A stretch of 64,000 bases of DNA from Usnea hakonensis. Its lineage: Eukaryota; Ascomycota; Lecanoromycetes; Lecanorales; Parmeliaceae. The notes below the pieces were generated by a model, which worked only from the letters and a program-made list of their open reading frames with translations, had not been told where the DNA came from and searched no databases. Location of the stretch: contig BLJB01000199.1 in NCBI GenBank assembly GCA_013423325.1, forward strand, positions 62,001-126,000. The letters are read 5' to 3'. The translations under genes and the position numbers were made by a program. This document shows positions 1 to 11,144 of this stretch, in pieces; within the stretch, counting starts at the first letter, position 1, and each line of letters begins with the position of its first letter.

Positions 1-1
1 T

Positions 2-946
2 AGTATATACATGCGCTATACAGACAATAGGGTGGAGTTTCTCGTTGGGCGTTGTGTGAGTAACCTCTTCACCCAAGAGAACCGTTCGCTGTGTAATGTA
101 TTGCGAGGGCCATTCGAGTCTTTGCAAGACTACTACTCAGCACTTCTCTCGGTGGCCAAGCTTGAAATCAAGGACGTCACTTTGGCGTACAAGTCCGAGT
201 CCTTCCGATTCGAGGAGCAGGATTCAAGGCTGAAGGGGACCTTTCTGAACCAAAGTCCATTTTTTTTCCTTGACGATCCGTACGAGAAGCCCGACCTGGA
301 ACTCTTAAAGGACCGAGAAGAGGAGCTAGAGCTGCTTGCAAATAAGATCAGTAGACTTGAAGCAGCATTGCCAGAATTGTGCGCCAAAGTCGAGCGTCCC
401 AACGAGATGGTCACAATGCTCGCACACAGTGACCTATCCCAATGGAATGTTTTCGTTGATGAGGAAGATAATCCTGTCGCTGTGTTAGACTGGGAGAATA
501 TCAAGCTTGCCCCACTCCTCTTCTTGACGGAGCCTCCTGGTTTCATAGACTCAGCAGAAGACTTCCACGAGCCTGAACACATTGAGGTCGAGAACCTAGA
601 GATCATTGATCCTGAGGAGAGAGCAAAATACATCAAGGACAATGAAAATTGGTATGCGGAACATCTGAATGACTACCAGTGCACAATGCTTCGGCAAATC
701 TACGTGGAGAGGCTGAAGAGCTTGGGGTCTCGGCTTGCGGGAGCCGCGGCGGGAAATCCTCCTGACTATGATCGCGAACTTGCCGATCATATCATTTATT
801 TCTCATCGCAGGCCGAGGATTGTGCCGAATGGGTTGATGCCCAGCTAACTGAGGACACAGAGGCCATGGGGTCAGAGAGTTCTCGTGGGAAGGATGGGCA
901 GTCTGAGCAGGAGGTTTGGTCCGTCTATTACATTCCGAACTCGTGA
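2..946 (+). CDS. APH-type phosphotransferase (3' part, cut by window edge)
   Basis: This is the C-terminal part of a fungal kinase-like protein of the aminoglycoside phosphotransferase (APH/choline kinase) fold. The frame is open to the window edge and the N-terminal ATP-binding lobe is missing, so the ATG at 11 is probably internal. The catalytic loop reads HSDLSQWNVFVDEEDNPVAV, which matches the HxDLxxxN pattern, and it is followed by LDWE, which supplies the metal-binding aspartate. An upstream RGPFESLQDYY segment and a downstream tyrosine-rich helical tail are typical of the large fungus-specific APH clade. The catalytic residues look intact. Family members phosphorylate small molecules or proteins, but the substrate of this clade is unknown. 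No intron is visible in this part. Confidence 0.8.
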   Translation, partial: SIYMRYTDNRVEFLVGRCVSNLFTQENRSLCNVLRGPFESLQDYYSALLSVAKLEIKDVTLAYKSESFRFEEQDSRLKGTFLNQSPFFFLDDPYEKPDLELLKDREEELELLANKISRLEAALPELCAKVERPNEMVTMLAHSDLSQWNVFVDEEDNPVAVLDWENIKLAPLLFLTEPPGFIDSAEDFHEPEHIEVENLEIIDPEERAKYIKDNENWYAEHLNDYQCTMLRQIYVERLKSLGSRLAGAAAGNPPDYDRELADHIIYFSSQAEDCAEWVDAQLTEDTEAMGSESSRGKDGQSEQEVWSVYYIPNS

Positions 947-1337
947 GGTGGAGTACCAAAAAGGCATATTCTCTGAAAGACGGGGAAAGGGCAGATCTAG
1001 ATTTGTGTATATTGGCGTTGGGGGGAATGCGCAAATCAAATGGAACCCCCTTTTGTGCGCGCTTTGTTCTCTTACCAAAATTGCAAAAGTGTACCAATTT
1101 GGTCTCTGCAATTGAGTAGTGCCTTTCCCAGAAGTGAACAAAATCATCGATAGTTTTGTCTGCAGAGCGTCTTGATGACCCTGTCTCTATTATGTGTTTC
1201 GAGTAAACACTTTGCCGTTGCCACCATTTCAATTCAATATCAAATCTCTCGTCGATTTCATTGACAATGTCCTCACCGACAAAGATTGGCTCCTAATTCG
1301 CGACCATATCGACACGATCCAAAAAATCAATTACCGC
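947..1337. other. Intergenic or 5' region, no supported gene
   Basis: This is the spacer between the phosphotransferase stop and the first ATG of the next gene. The next gene's frame stays open from about 1179, so part of it could be coding if an upstream exon exists. It holds a G-rich run near 1020, and an 18-bp word at 1038-1055 that recurs at 30225-30242. That word lies in an imperfect GCGCA...TGCGC hairpin. Confidence 0.5.
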
Positions 1338-1760
1338 ATGGATCGTCAGGGTGTAAGTCTTTCCATTTACTTTGATATACCTATACTAACATACCAAACC
1401 AACAGGAGCTGCTCAAGAACCCTGACCGCTACCGCCACACCATCCAAATCCAAAACGGCGCCAAAGATCCCCTTCTGAAGGACCTTACCCGCTCAAAGGG
1501 AGAAGGCGGCGGCTCATTCAATAAGTCCAAGCCCATACTTGCTCAGGTGGAGATTGAGTGTGGCTCCTGCATCACGGTCGAGAAGCTCAGAGAGGCTTTC
1601 TATGCTTCGATGATTCCTCAGCAGAAGTATCTTCGCTTAGGCTACTTGCACCGAGTCGTCGCTCACAAGGAGTAAGTAAAATTTTCTACCCAGCCAATGA
1701 TGAAATTTGTTACTTACTCCTCACAGCGGATCTTACGATGTCACTGTCAACCCCAAGTGA
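1338..1760 (+). CDS. Small three-exon protein of unknown function
   Basis: The exons are 1338-1352, 1406-1671 and 1727-1760, with canonical GT-AG introns of 53 and 55 bp; the first contains a CTAAC branch sequence. From the first in-frame ATG this gives 104 residues ending GSYDVTVNPK. The frame is open for about 50 codons upstream (SLVDFIDNVLTDKDW) without an ATG, so the true start may lie in an unrecognised upstream exon. The protein has no signal peptide or membrane segment. It contains a glycine-rich stretch (GEGGGS) followed by VEIECGSCITVEKL and a basic-aromatic FYASMIPQQKYLRLGYLHRV segment. I do not recognise the family. The clean splice sites and preserved frame across both joins support a real gene. 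Confidence 0.6.
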
Positions 1761-2429
1761 AAGAAGTCGGAGGGTTTGGGTTTGTGAACGTGTGACTGAC
1801 TTAAAATTGGAAAACGGGTGAGCAAGATGAAGTTAAAGTTGTAAAAAGAGTGAGCAAGATGAATCTCATGTTTGAGTAGTTTTACTTCTTAACAATCTGC
1901 TATTCTCTGAAGTCTCTTTGCACTAATAGAGGATGGCCGAGGGTGGGTATCAGACTTTTCCGCCGATCTATCCGGCACAATTTGGGGAAATGATACCCAT
2001 ACTCGGGCATCGTATTCGAGAATCGAGGCAGGGAGGAGAGGGCACGATTGCTCTGTACAGTGACCCACAGATGGAATTCAGTCTAATCATACAAATTTCT
2101 CAACCCACCACCCTGTTGAATATATCGTCTGTTGCATCTTGACTTCTTTGATATGCTGGGAAATGGAAATACAGATTTGAAGTGCTGTTGGCACATAAAG
2201 TAGATTGATGCCAAGACCATTTGTCTTAGCGCGCTCAAGCGCTCCAGACGCGCCGCAAAGTGATACAGAGACTCAGAATTTGCTCGGGGGATCTTCAATG
2301 GTAATCCCTAAGGTCAAGAAAAGATCGTATTGCTTTTGGTCAGATCTCCAATTAATACTTCCATCACCAACGCATCCACCAAAGCCAAGCCTTCGCTATA
2401 CTTTGGACCTGTACGAGACGGAGCCTAGC
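1761..2429. other. Intergenic spacer, nothing recognised
   Basis: This spacer lies between the small three-exon gene and the 3' end of the first secreted cysteine-protein gene. The short open frames here have no recognisable domains or splice structure. I see no repeat or RNA gene. Confidence 0.4.
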
Positions 2430-2957
2430 TCACTCTATAAAATCCTCATCCGTCACATTCCCAAACCCTCGAAGCGCTTCCCTCCGCCAGGCAGATTGCA
2501 CCGTGATCGTAATCCCATCGCTGTCCCCTGCATCTATCGAGCCGCCCGTTTTCATTAAAAAACGGTCCGCACACGCATATGTCAATCGCGTAGCGGCGTG
2601 ATTGAGTCCCGACCAAGTCCCATCCTCGCGTGCAGCCCTGTTGAGTTCGACTATAACCTGACATCCACCATATGACGTTGAGACAGGCAGCTTGAACTCC
2701 TGGTCACCGCTGCTGGAATTGTGGAATGTGCCATGGACATGACTAGCAGGGAGGAGGCGAATGGCGATGATGCACTGTCGAGCGCTGGGCCTGAGGACTG
2801 AGAGGGGATGGATTGGGAAGCAGTGTGAATAACCATTTAAGGTATTGTTACCCGCAAGTATGGTAGCTGAATCCGTCGCCAATGCCATGCTAAGACGGAA
2901 AGGTCCGAATGATAAGAGGGCAAAGAGCAGAAGAAATTTCCTGGCGGATGGCATCAT
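2430..2957 (-). CDS. Secreted four-cysteine protein, paralogue A
   Basis: This single-exon gene encodes 175 residues and begins with a signal peptide (MMPSARKFLLLFALLSF, cleavage near residue 25-27). The mature part has exactly four cysteines, C46, C62, C99 and C129 (spacing C-x15-C-x36-C-x29-C), consistent with two disulfides. Shared landmarks with paralogue C (4848-5411) are HGTFHN, a D-Q-x-F-[KR]-LPV strand, a [GT]C-x-V-x-V strand after the third cysteine, GTW and a late K-x-GG. The function is unknown. Secretion and cysteine content fit an extracellular or effector-type role, which is inference only. It is transcribed divergently from paralogue B across a 390-bp promoter. Confidence 0.75.
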   Translation of the reverse strand: MMPSARKFLLLFALLSFGPFRLSMALATDSATILAGNNTLNGYSHCFPIHPLSVLRPSARQCIIAIRLLPASHVHGTFHNSSSGDQEFKLPVSTSYGGCQVIVELNRAAREDGTWSGLNHAATRLTYACADRFLMKTGGSIDAGDSDGITITVQSAWRREALRGFGNVTDEDFIE

Positions 2958-3347
2958 AATCCAAACAAATTTAAGTCGCGGGAGGTGTCCTTCTGGTGGA
3001 GTGCTCCTTTCTTTTTTTGGAGAGGGTAATTCACGAATGATGTGTCCGATCCTGGTGAAAGCCTGGTTCTATGGCTATATTACACGCCCTAGAAGCGCAA
3101 CGCGCCCCAGTATGCGATACGATGGAGGAAATCGTCCCTCAACTCTGAAATGATTTGTCCGCCAGCTTACCTTCAGCCGCCGCGTGTTCTGCGATTTGCA
3201 TGCTGGCCGTGCCACCAAAATCATCATTACTTATTTCTTGTTCGAACTTGGCTCTGTTTTTGATCCAGATACTTTACACTCCTTTTCAACACAGCGTAGG
3301 ATCAGGATGTGTACTAGCTTTTAGCAAGGCTTGCAAAAGTAGTGACC
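2958..3347. promoter_or_regulatory. Divergent promoter region between secreted paralogues A and B
   Basis: This 390-bp spacer separates the start codons of paralogue A (minus strand) and paralogue B (plus strand), so both may share control elements. I see no clear TATA box or recognised binding site. Its role is inferred only from geometry. Confidence 0.4.
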
Positions 3348-4622
3348 ATGAACTCTCTCGACATGTGGATCTATGTCTACCTCGCTTTTATTTCTACAGC
3401 TTGTCTAGCATATCCATCTAACCCGAGGTCACAGAGCCCAACCCTGACACCGATCAATGACGCACTTCCGGGGAGACTTTCGCAGGTCAGTCTTACAAAC
3501 GTCGGGCAAGGGTACCAAGTCTACCCCACAACATGCTTTCCTTGCCCATCGCTTCACGTACCACAGCTAGATACGGGGGAGGTGTTATCAGACTGTTATC
3601 GAATTATCAATGAGATCCTCCTTCAACAAGATGACCTCCTTTTTCAAGATCTTACCTTTACTGGTAATACTCTGCAAGATCAAAGTGGACATCGGTATCT
3701 CTCCCAATTGCGTCGTGGTCTGTGTGTCATCAATGTCTCATCCAGGGAAGAAGACCAAAGACAAGCGCTACAGCTTTTCAATGTTATAGTTGCAGCAAAA
3801 GCAATCTTGCAAGAATGCAATGAGGACCAAGAGATTCCTCGAGGAGGAACTACATTCATCGGTCCAACGCAGAACATTGTCTACGTCAGCGTTCTCGGAG
3901 CGTTGGAGAACGACGCTACAAACGCACCTTTGCTGTCGAATCCCATTTCTGCAAGACAGGATACAAGAAGTACCCGAGTACGCACAGCGCCAAAGTTCAA
4001 GTCATCAACTGGAGGCTATGGCTTCGACGACTTGACCACCTCTCTTCCACCAAATGTAAGCATTGAAAAGAGGGCGCCTGATGCGCAGCACGGCTCTTCA
4101 CTTTCGGCACGCACACAGAGCTTGGGCCAAGGAGGCAGACCGAGCAGCTTGAACCTGATTGTGCCTTCGACGGATCCCACCGGAAGCATCAAAGCACCTC
4201 CTGAATACCCGGTGAATTGTTTCAATCCCTATACCTATAGATTGAAGCCCGCAGACGTGGGAGACTGCCAATTCATCATCGATAATATAATTTTGGGATA
4301 CCCTAATCCAATGTCCGAGCAAACCTTTGGCTACACCTCTTCTGCAGACATTGACCTCTCGTTGCCAGAAAACGAGAAATGGGTGTTTGGCCAGTGCACC
4401 ATATTCATCCGGAACATCGACCGGACCCGCACGGACACCTTCCGGATGGTCGATGTGGGAATCACTGCGCATAGGATCATGACAAAGTGTATCATTGGTA
4501 CAAAATATCCCGTGGGGGGGATTTGCGACGTTGGTTCCACGGAGGAAAATTTCTTCGTGGGGGTCGGTGGTGTGAGGCGAATCCAGACAACAAATGCCAC
4601 AAACACCTCGATAACGCAATAG
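3348..4622 (+). CDS. Secreted protein with two four-cysteine domains, paralogue B
   Basis: This single-exon gene encodes 424 residues. The ATG at 3348 is chosen because it starts a good signal peptide (MNSLDMWIYVYLAFISTACL). Domain 1 has C66, C83, C126 and C157 (x16, x42, x30). Domain 2 has C291, C307, C350 and C381 (x15, x42, x30). Each has a DC[YQ]xII helix start, a G-[LQ]-C-x-I-x-[VI] strand, an [AT]-A-x-x-I-x-x-[EK]-C helix and a terminal GG...V.V strand. The two domains are joined by a polar linker carrying IEKR at 239-242, a good Kex2-type dibasic site. The last residues are N-glycosylation-prone (NATNTS) and there is no GPI signal. The function is unknown. It is the middle gene of a three-paralogue cluster. 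Confidence 0.75.
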   Translation: MNSLDMWIYVYLAFISTACLAYPSNPRSQSPTLTPINDALPGRLSQVSLTNVGQGYQVYPTTCFPCPSLHVPQLDTGEVLSDCYRIINEILLQQDDLLFQDLTFTGNTLQDQSGHRYLSQLRRGLCVINVSSREEDQRQALQLFNVIVAAKAILQECNEDQEIPRGGTTFIGPTQNIVYVSVLGALENDATNAPLLSNPISARQDTRSTRVRTAPKFKSSTGGYGFDDLTTSLPPNVSIEKRAPDAQHGSSLSARTQSLGQGGRPSSLNLIVPSTDPTGSIKAPPEYPVNCFNPYTYRLKPADVGDCQFIIDNIILGYPNPMSEQTFGYTSSADIDLSLPENEKWVFGQCTIFIRNIDRTRTDTFRMVDVGITAHRIMTKCIIGTKYPVGGICDVGSTEENFFVGVGGVRRIQTTNATNTSITQ

Positions 4623-4847
4623 ATTGTCGAATATGTGGTCCTCGTGGCTGCTGGGAGGGGTATGCATGGTGCGCTTCAATAAAGACCTCGCCAAAACGGG
4701 TTCCACGACACATGCGACGAAACGCGCACTAGGATCGTATCTCTCTTATCTCCAAGGACCGATGTCCAGCGCTAACGCAACCGACTTTCTCACTCTCCCC
4801 TACATAAAGACTGTCATACAACACAAGCACCAACAAAAGCGCGCACG

Positions 4848-5411
4848 ATGATACCACCGCACCACCTCCTCCTCTTCCTCACCGCCCTCGCCCCAACAGC
4901 CCACTCCCACCCCCAACCCCCAACCTCGGACCTCTCCCCCATCCACCACCCCATAAACCTCACCTCCACCCCCCAACCCACCACCAACCCATCCTCCCCC
5001 GCCACCACCGCACCCCCCAACAGCCCCCCCCACTGCTGCACCAACCCCACCCCCTTCATCCGCCGCCGAAAACCCCGCTTCCCAGACTGCGACGCCGCCA
5101 TCCTCGCGCTCCCCTCTACCCACACACCCGGCACCTTCCACACCGACAACCCCGCCGACCAATTCCGCTTACCCGTCACCAGGGAATCCGGCACCTGCAG
5201 CGTGAAGGTGGATATCCAGCGCGGGGTCACGGAGGGGGTGAGGGGGACGTGGTTGGATGTTGGGTTGGTGGCGATGGAGTTGAACACGGCGTGTGTGAAA
5301 TTGCCTACGTTTCCGATTAAGATTGGGGGGTGGGCGACGACGGGGGTTGGGGGGGGGATTGTGGTTTCGATGAAGCATGCGGGGGATGGGGGGAGGGTGG
5401 AGTGGGGGTGA
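4848..5411 (+). CDS. Secreted four-cysteine protein, paralogue C
   Basis: This single-exon gene encodes 187 residues, starting 225 bp after paralogue B. It has an N-terminal signal peptide (hydrophobic LLLFLTALAPTAHS), then a proline/threonine-rich stretch of about 40 residues that is likely O-glycosylated. The four-cysteine domain has C64, C81, C117 and C149 (x16, x35, x31); C63 is an extra neighbouring cysteine. It shares PGTFHT, DQFRLPV and GTW with paralogue A. Base use is strange. The 5' half is almost all C at third positions and the 3' half is almost all G/T-rich, with a switch near 5215. Function is unknown. Confidence 0.7.
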   Translation: MIPPHHLLLFLTALAPTAHSHPQPPTSDLSPIHHPINLTSTPQPTTNPSSPATTAPPNSPPHCCTNPTPFIRRRKPRFPDCDAAILALPSTHTPGTFHTDNPADQFRLPVTRESGTCSVKVDIQRGVTEGVRGTWLDVGLVAMELNTACVKLPTFPIKIGGWATTGVGGGIVVSMKHAGDGGRVEWG

Positions 5412-5712
5412 TGGGGGTGTGGGGTTGATGGGTGTTTGGGGTTTTTTTGTTGGTTGCGCTTTCGTGGTTCGTGTAGAGTGAGGGAGGGGATGGGGCTGTG
5501 AGGATTGGAGTCTGATTATAGATGGGCGTCAGATAGGATGCATACATACTGCATCAATATGAGAGAGATGTCAATCATGGAAGTGGCTATTCGTGAAGAG
5601 CCTTTTCAAACTCAGATTGAAACAAAGATCAACGACATCGCCAAATCAACCCATAATCAAATCTGCTTGCCATTACACATCATCGTCTAACATCGTCCCG
5701 TCATCCTCCCAT
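5412..5712. other. Short 3'-3' spacer
   Basis: This spacer lies between the stops of paralogue C and RRP5, which converge. The first 70 bp are G/T-rich and continue the skew of the gene before. Nothing else is recognised. Confidence 0.4.
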
Positions 5713-8700
5713 CTACTCACCACCAACCTTCTTCCCATGCACTCTCACATAATCCGCCGCCATCGCCTTCACCCTTTCCTGACTCTTAGCATCACCCTCC
5801 TTACTCTCATAACCAAGCCATTTCTTAAAGAAAAACTTCGCCTGTTTAGTCTTAAGCGAAGGTCCGCTCCCTGTCACGCGCTCAAAGAGCCGTCGAATGA
5901 TCTCCTTGTCTCCCCTTTTGATTTCCAGGTCGATCAGGACGTTCCACAAGTCCAAGCGTTTCGGCCACTGTGCGAGTAATGTTTCGAAGACGGTCCGCCC
6001 TCGTTCCGGGTCGCCGTTCGAGGATGTGAATTCCAGTTGGGCTAATTTACTGGTGAGAGATAGATGCGTGTGAGACGGCAGGGACTGCATCGCCCGCGGT
6101 AACAGCGCATGGGCACGATCTGGGGCCGCCAGTGTAGTCATGAGGAAGTTCGCATAGTTGAGAAAGAGATCGGGCGACTTGCCATGCTTCTTAATCGTGG
6201 ATTGAAACAGGTCATCCGCTTTCGAATGATGTCCAGACTGGATGTAGATGCTAATTAGACGCTCGTGGATCTCTTGGCTATCATTGTACTGGCATGCCCG
6301 CTTGAAGACATCATCTAGAGATTCGTCGCTTCCATAAGTGTTCTCGAGATTGAGAAGCCCGATCCAAACATTCATTTTCTCGGTCTCTTCGCGGATGTTG
6401 ATCGTTTTGAGGGCTCTTTCCGCAATCTCACGTGCTTTATTGACTTCACTGAGTTGGAGCTGGAACGCCATGTAGCTGAGCCAGAGTACGGACGAGTTTG
6501 GCCGGCCAAGGAGAAGGCGCTCGAAGTCTGCGGTAGATTGTGGACCATTCGCGTCGAGGTCCCCAGTCCTGTCGATTTTGATCTCGGCCTTTCTCCGTTT
6601 CTTTTTCTTGGATCGTGATGCTTCTGTGTCAGTCTCGGAATGAATATCTTTGTCGTCGGCGGCAGTCATGCCGCCTGTCCAGTCGAAGCCACCTGTGCTG
6701 AGACCATGGAACCGATTTGTGGTGCTGGGAGCTCCGTTTTCTTCTTGGAAGAGGGGGACGCCTCCATCTGGCAATTCGAGATCACTATCCAGGTCATGTA
6801 TATCATCCATATTAGGTTCGTCGTCCAAGGAACGGCCTTCGTGAATGTCGAGTGAAGCGCGGAGTCCGAGTCTACTTGCTCCATCCAGATTCTTATCGCT
6901 TTCACTGAGACCCTCATTACCGTTTTCTTCTGAGCCACTAGCGTCGATAGCAGCATCTTCTCGGCCTTTGGATGGCTCACCAAAGTAAGAAGCTTTTAGC
7001 CCGAGGGAAATCTGCTTCTTCTCCGAGTTGATATTCAGCACTTTTGCTTGGACTGCGTCACCTTCTTCATAAAGCTTCTTCGGATTGGCGCCGGGTTGGT
7101 CAGACATATTGGTTCGATGGCACAGACCGCTAACATTAGCAGAATTGTCCACGACGATGAAGACTCCAAAATCTTCCACCTTTCGGACTTTTCCTTTGAT
7201 TATTTGCCCCAACTGCATATCTGGGAAAGTGAGAGGAGGCTTGTAGTCCTTATCAAGGAGTGACTTCTTCAAGCTCATCTGAATGTGATTGAGCAATGGA
7301 TCGATAGCGATAATCTTGCCCTCTACCAGCTGGTCGATTTCAAATTCCGATTTCCACTCTTTAATGAAAGCATCCGACAGATCCGAGATCCTGACGAAGG
7401 CGGTAATGTTGCTGGCCAGAGAAACAAAGACACCGTTATTGGCAACGCTCTTAATGAACCCTCTCCTGATATCATTAAGTTTAAGCTGAGATATAGACCC
7501 TACATCCGGATCTCTCACCGGTAAGGAAGAGCTGAGGACTTTGGAAGGCCTCGCGGACAGTGTGATCTTCTTGTTGGGAATATCTATATCCTTAATCCAC
7601 ACTCGGATGGTCTGATTTTTCTCGAACGTAGTTGGATCAGCTTTGGCATAGTCATCAGCCAAGTCTATAAGGTGAATTGGCGCAGAGAGCGTTTCGCTTA
7701 ATTGAACGATTATTTGACGTTCTGTAACTTTGGTAATTCTTCCAGGTAGGACCATATTTATAGACAGCTCCTTCAAGGTCAAAGAATTCGAAGATGCGTT
7801 AGATCGCCCAGAAAGATCAAGCCGATTATTTTCGATGTCGACCTTTAATACCTTTGCCCTCAATACGGAGCCAACTGGGAAGTTCTTTGAGAGATCGTTG
7901 ATTTTGGATACGTCGTCTGACGCATCTATGGCGCGGATTCGACCACGAACATTTGGGGAAAGATTGACCCAAAGAAAATCATCTGAAACGTTGTTGACAA
8001 AAGCAAGCCACGAAGAGCCGGCTTCAACTTTGTCAATGGTCAATATGTTCAGATCTTTCGAGGTCTGGTTGCTTGGCTTTGCTGTAAGTTCGAACACTGG
8101 CGCTTTGCCTCGATGTGTGATCGGTAGGAAGCGGTGGTTCTTGGAATCGTGCATCCCTAAGATACGGACGAGCAGTGTTTCTTTTGTGTGAAACTTCTGC
8201 AAAGGGGACTTTCGATCCTTGATCTCTTCCCAACTGTCGAACACTTCTGAAACATCGATACGTCCTTGCACAGCGTCTGCTAACTGGACATTCATCTGTG
8301 TCTCCTTGATAGACACGATCCTGGCCTTCGTCAGCTTGCCCAAGGTGAAGTCTTCGACGCTTGTTGAGACCTCGTCTACTGGGTTAGATAATGCCATATC
8401 ATAAGAGTTGACAGCTCCTACACTCTTGATTTGGGTGCGATTAGCATCTGGCAACGCCTTCATTGTCAACAGAAAGCGTCTTTGCCTTTGGTCGACGGAA
8501 AGGACGCGCAGAGTTATGGACTGGTTCCTACGCATGCCAAAGTCAGGCAGCAGAGCCGCTTCATCGGGCAGATGATGCTTAAGAAGAAGTCCAGTAAGGT
8601 CACCTGCGAATTGCACAAACACTCCCGTTGGGGTGATGTTCTGTACGAATCCTCTGACTTCTGAGCCCTCCATTACATCTTCGAAAGCCTTCATTAAAGT

Positions 8701-11144
8701 GCCATCCTTCGAAGCTTTGACAAGACTGGGCTTGCTTGTGAGTCTGATTGACCGTTTCATTTCCTGCTTGCTTATAATCATCAAGTCTTTCAAAATCTGA
8801 CCAACCCTGATCTTCTTGGCTAGAGAGTGACACTTCTGAGACGACCCATCTGCAAGATGCTCGATCGGCAAAATAGCCTTCAGCCCTGAAGTTTCAAGAT
8901 TCACCACAATTTCGTCACTGGTCTTTTCTGTCACATTACAGGCAACTAACCCTCCAGGCTTCAGGCTCTTGAACGCTTCCTGCTGAGCGACTCCAAATAC
9001 TGGCGGATCCTTGCACGATACTATCATTCGCTCATCTGATGAATCGACAGAAACGATACGAACATTCACAACTTGGCCTGTGCGGAAATGCTGTTTGGGG
9101 TCTTGAATGAAGGATTCGCTCATCTCCGATATCGGTAGAAAGGCTCGTACGGCACCATAAAACTGTATCACGGCGCCAGATGGCAGGATATTGATCAAGG
9201 TTCCAGGAGCCTGAAGACCGGGCTTCAGGTTTTCGTAGGAAGTCCAAGCTTCTGTGTCGCTATTGACCAGGCTTTTCTTAAGAGTCAAGCGTATTTGTCT
9301 TTTCTCTGGGATTGTAGATAGCACTCTTGCAGTGACTGAAGACCCCTCCTTGAACCTCTTCTCAGGATGCTGTAGGTGGATGTCCGCAAGATGTATCTCA
9401 GGCACCAGGCCCGTAATCCCATCTGCAATTTTGACTATAACACCATTGACACCGTTTTCGTTGACCAACATCTTTTCAACTGTGCCTTTGACCAGCTGTC
9501 CTGTCTTCAAGTCCTCCATGCGTAAGAACGCCTGGTTGATGACCTTGGGCTCCATAGAAACTATGAATAGCCCGTCCAGGGCATTGTAACCAATAATACG
9601 AGCTTTGTGGACTGATCCAACCTTATATGCTCCAGTAGAATCAGACAGTGTTTCAATCTTGCCGTCCGATATTTTAGAGATGTGGACGAACCCTCTAACA
9701 CCTTTCACCCCAACATCTACAAGTAATCCAGTGCCGTGTTCGATCTTGACAACCTTCGCCTCGTCGACTATGGTTGATATGGGCAGTATTTCTGTGGGCA
9801 GCGTGTTCTCTGTTACTGATGAAGATGTTATAGTCTTTGGTTTCCAGTATACGATATGATCCAGTAAAGATATTCCTAGCTTTTTCTCGCCCACAGCTGG
9901 AAAGGTGCATATAATGCGTCCGTTGACCTTGCTTCCAGTTGGGTACTTCTTCTCGAGATCTTTGCCACTCGCAGCTGCTCCTGAGTGTACTAGATCCGCA
10001 GTAACATTAAGCAAACCCATAATTTTGCCAGCGATTCCTGAAAGTGTTGTCTCAGTCACCAAGACCTCGATAGCCGTTCCGGGCAGGAAGGAGTCCACTG
10101 TTGGTGCGCTAGCGAGATAGTTCCCTTTCTTCATGTTGCCTATCTTTGATGTATCCGTCGACAATTTCACGATACTGCCGTTGGAGCTCTTGCCAGTAAC
10201 GAGACACAAATGAACGGACCCTTCTTCAAGATTTGACATGTCAAGATTCGGGCCCAACTCTTTAGACGACATGAAACCTCGAAACCCCACGTCTCCTGTT
10301 CCGAGATCCATAATCACACCATGGTCCTCTACACTTATGACAGAAGCTTGGACCATGCTGTTAGTCACGTAGTCGACCTTTTTGAGACCAGAATTGGCTT
10401 CTCGAGGATTGATTGAGAGTTCGATGTGTCTTTTGCCTTTTGCGCCTGTGGATGCTTCTTCCTGTGTAGAAGTCACATAGGCTCGCAGGTACTGCCCAAC
10501 ATGAAACAGCTTCTTGAGGTCAATCCTCGTATCGGCATTCTGCTCTTCCGCCTCCTCATCCGCTGCCAGGGCTTCAATTCGTTTGGTCAATTTATCCGAT
10601 ATCGAGGTGAGGGAGACGTAGCCCGTCAGATTATTGGGTATACTCAAAGCAAGGTCGTAGTGATTGATCTGAATGACTTGTCCAAGGACCAATGAGCCGG
10701 GGACAAGTCGCTAAAAAATAATTAGTCGTCGCTTCACCTGATGAGTAGCAATTGTACCTTGTAGCTCAGCCCTTCAATACGAGTAGCTGCCTCTTCCGCA
10801 ACGTGATTTACTTTTCTCCTCTTGTCTTTGGTCTTGGAGTCAATTTTGCTCTTCTTTACCGGCCCACTGGTTTGGCCAGCCATATCCTCATCGTTTTCTT
10901 CATCTTCGAACTCGCTCCTCGCCGCCTTCTTGCCAGTCTTCTGCTCGAAAAGTACATCTTGATTTGCTTGGATCTGGATCTGCTTATGTTCTAAAGGAGT
11001 CAATATGCTCGCTCCTCCACGAGGAAATGCCGGCTCCTCTTTTCTCAGTATGGACAATTTGTGTGTGGGCGTAGACGGTTTCAGCCTCTTCTCTGGTTGA
11101 GCGGTCTCAGCGGCAGCCTCGCTTTTGCGCTTGACTGGAGCCAT
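5713..11144 (-). CDS. RRP5: rRNA biogenesis protein RRP5
   Basis: Exons on the minus strand are 11144-10758 and 10710-5713, separated by a 47-bp GT-AG intron. The protein is about 1,794 residues. The basic, lysine-rich N-terminus precedes a long array of about a dozen S1 RNA-binding repeats, each with a G-x-[VI]-x-G-x-V-x-x-[IV] start, for example GQLVKGTVEKM, GQIIKGKVRKVEDFGVF and GSEVRGFVQNITPTGVFV. An acidic linker with a KKKKRRK run follows, and then C-terminal HAT/TPR-type helices (DFERLLLGRPNSSVLWLSYM onward). Rrp5 binds pre-rRNA in the nucleolus and is needed for both 18S and 5.8S rRNA processing, and the length matches filamentous-fungal orthologues. In-frame ATGs also lie at 11150 and 11156, and I chose MAPVKRK. 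It is divergent from the CDT2-like gene. Confidence 0.95.

Noticed and set aside
1933..2142. 69-codon ATG frame between the small gene and paralogue A
   Set aside because: There is no motif, membrane segment or splice support, and the length is expected by chance.
4800..5287. Long Gly/Val-rich open frames antisense to paralogue C
   Set aside because: They mirror the C-rich coding strand. The plus-strand frame has a signal peptide and the shared cysteine pattern.
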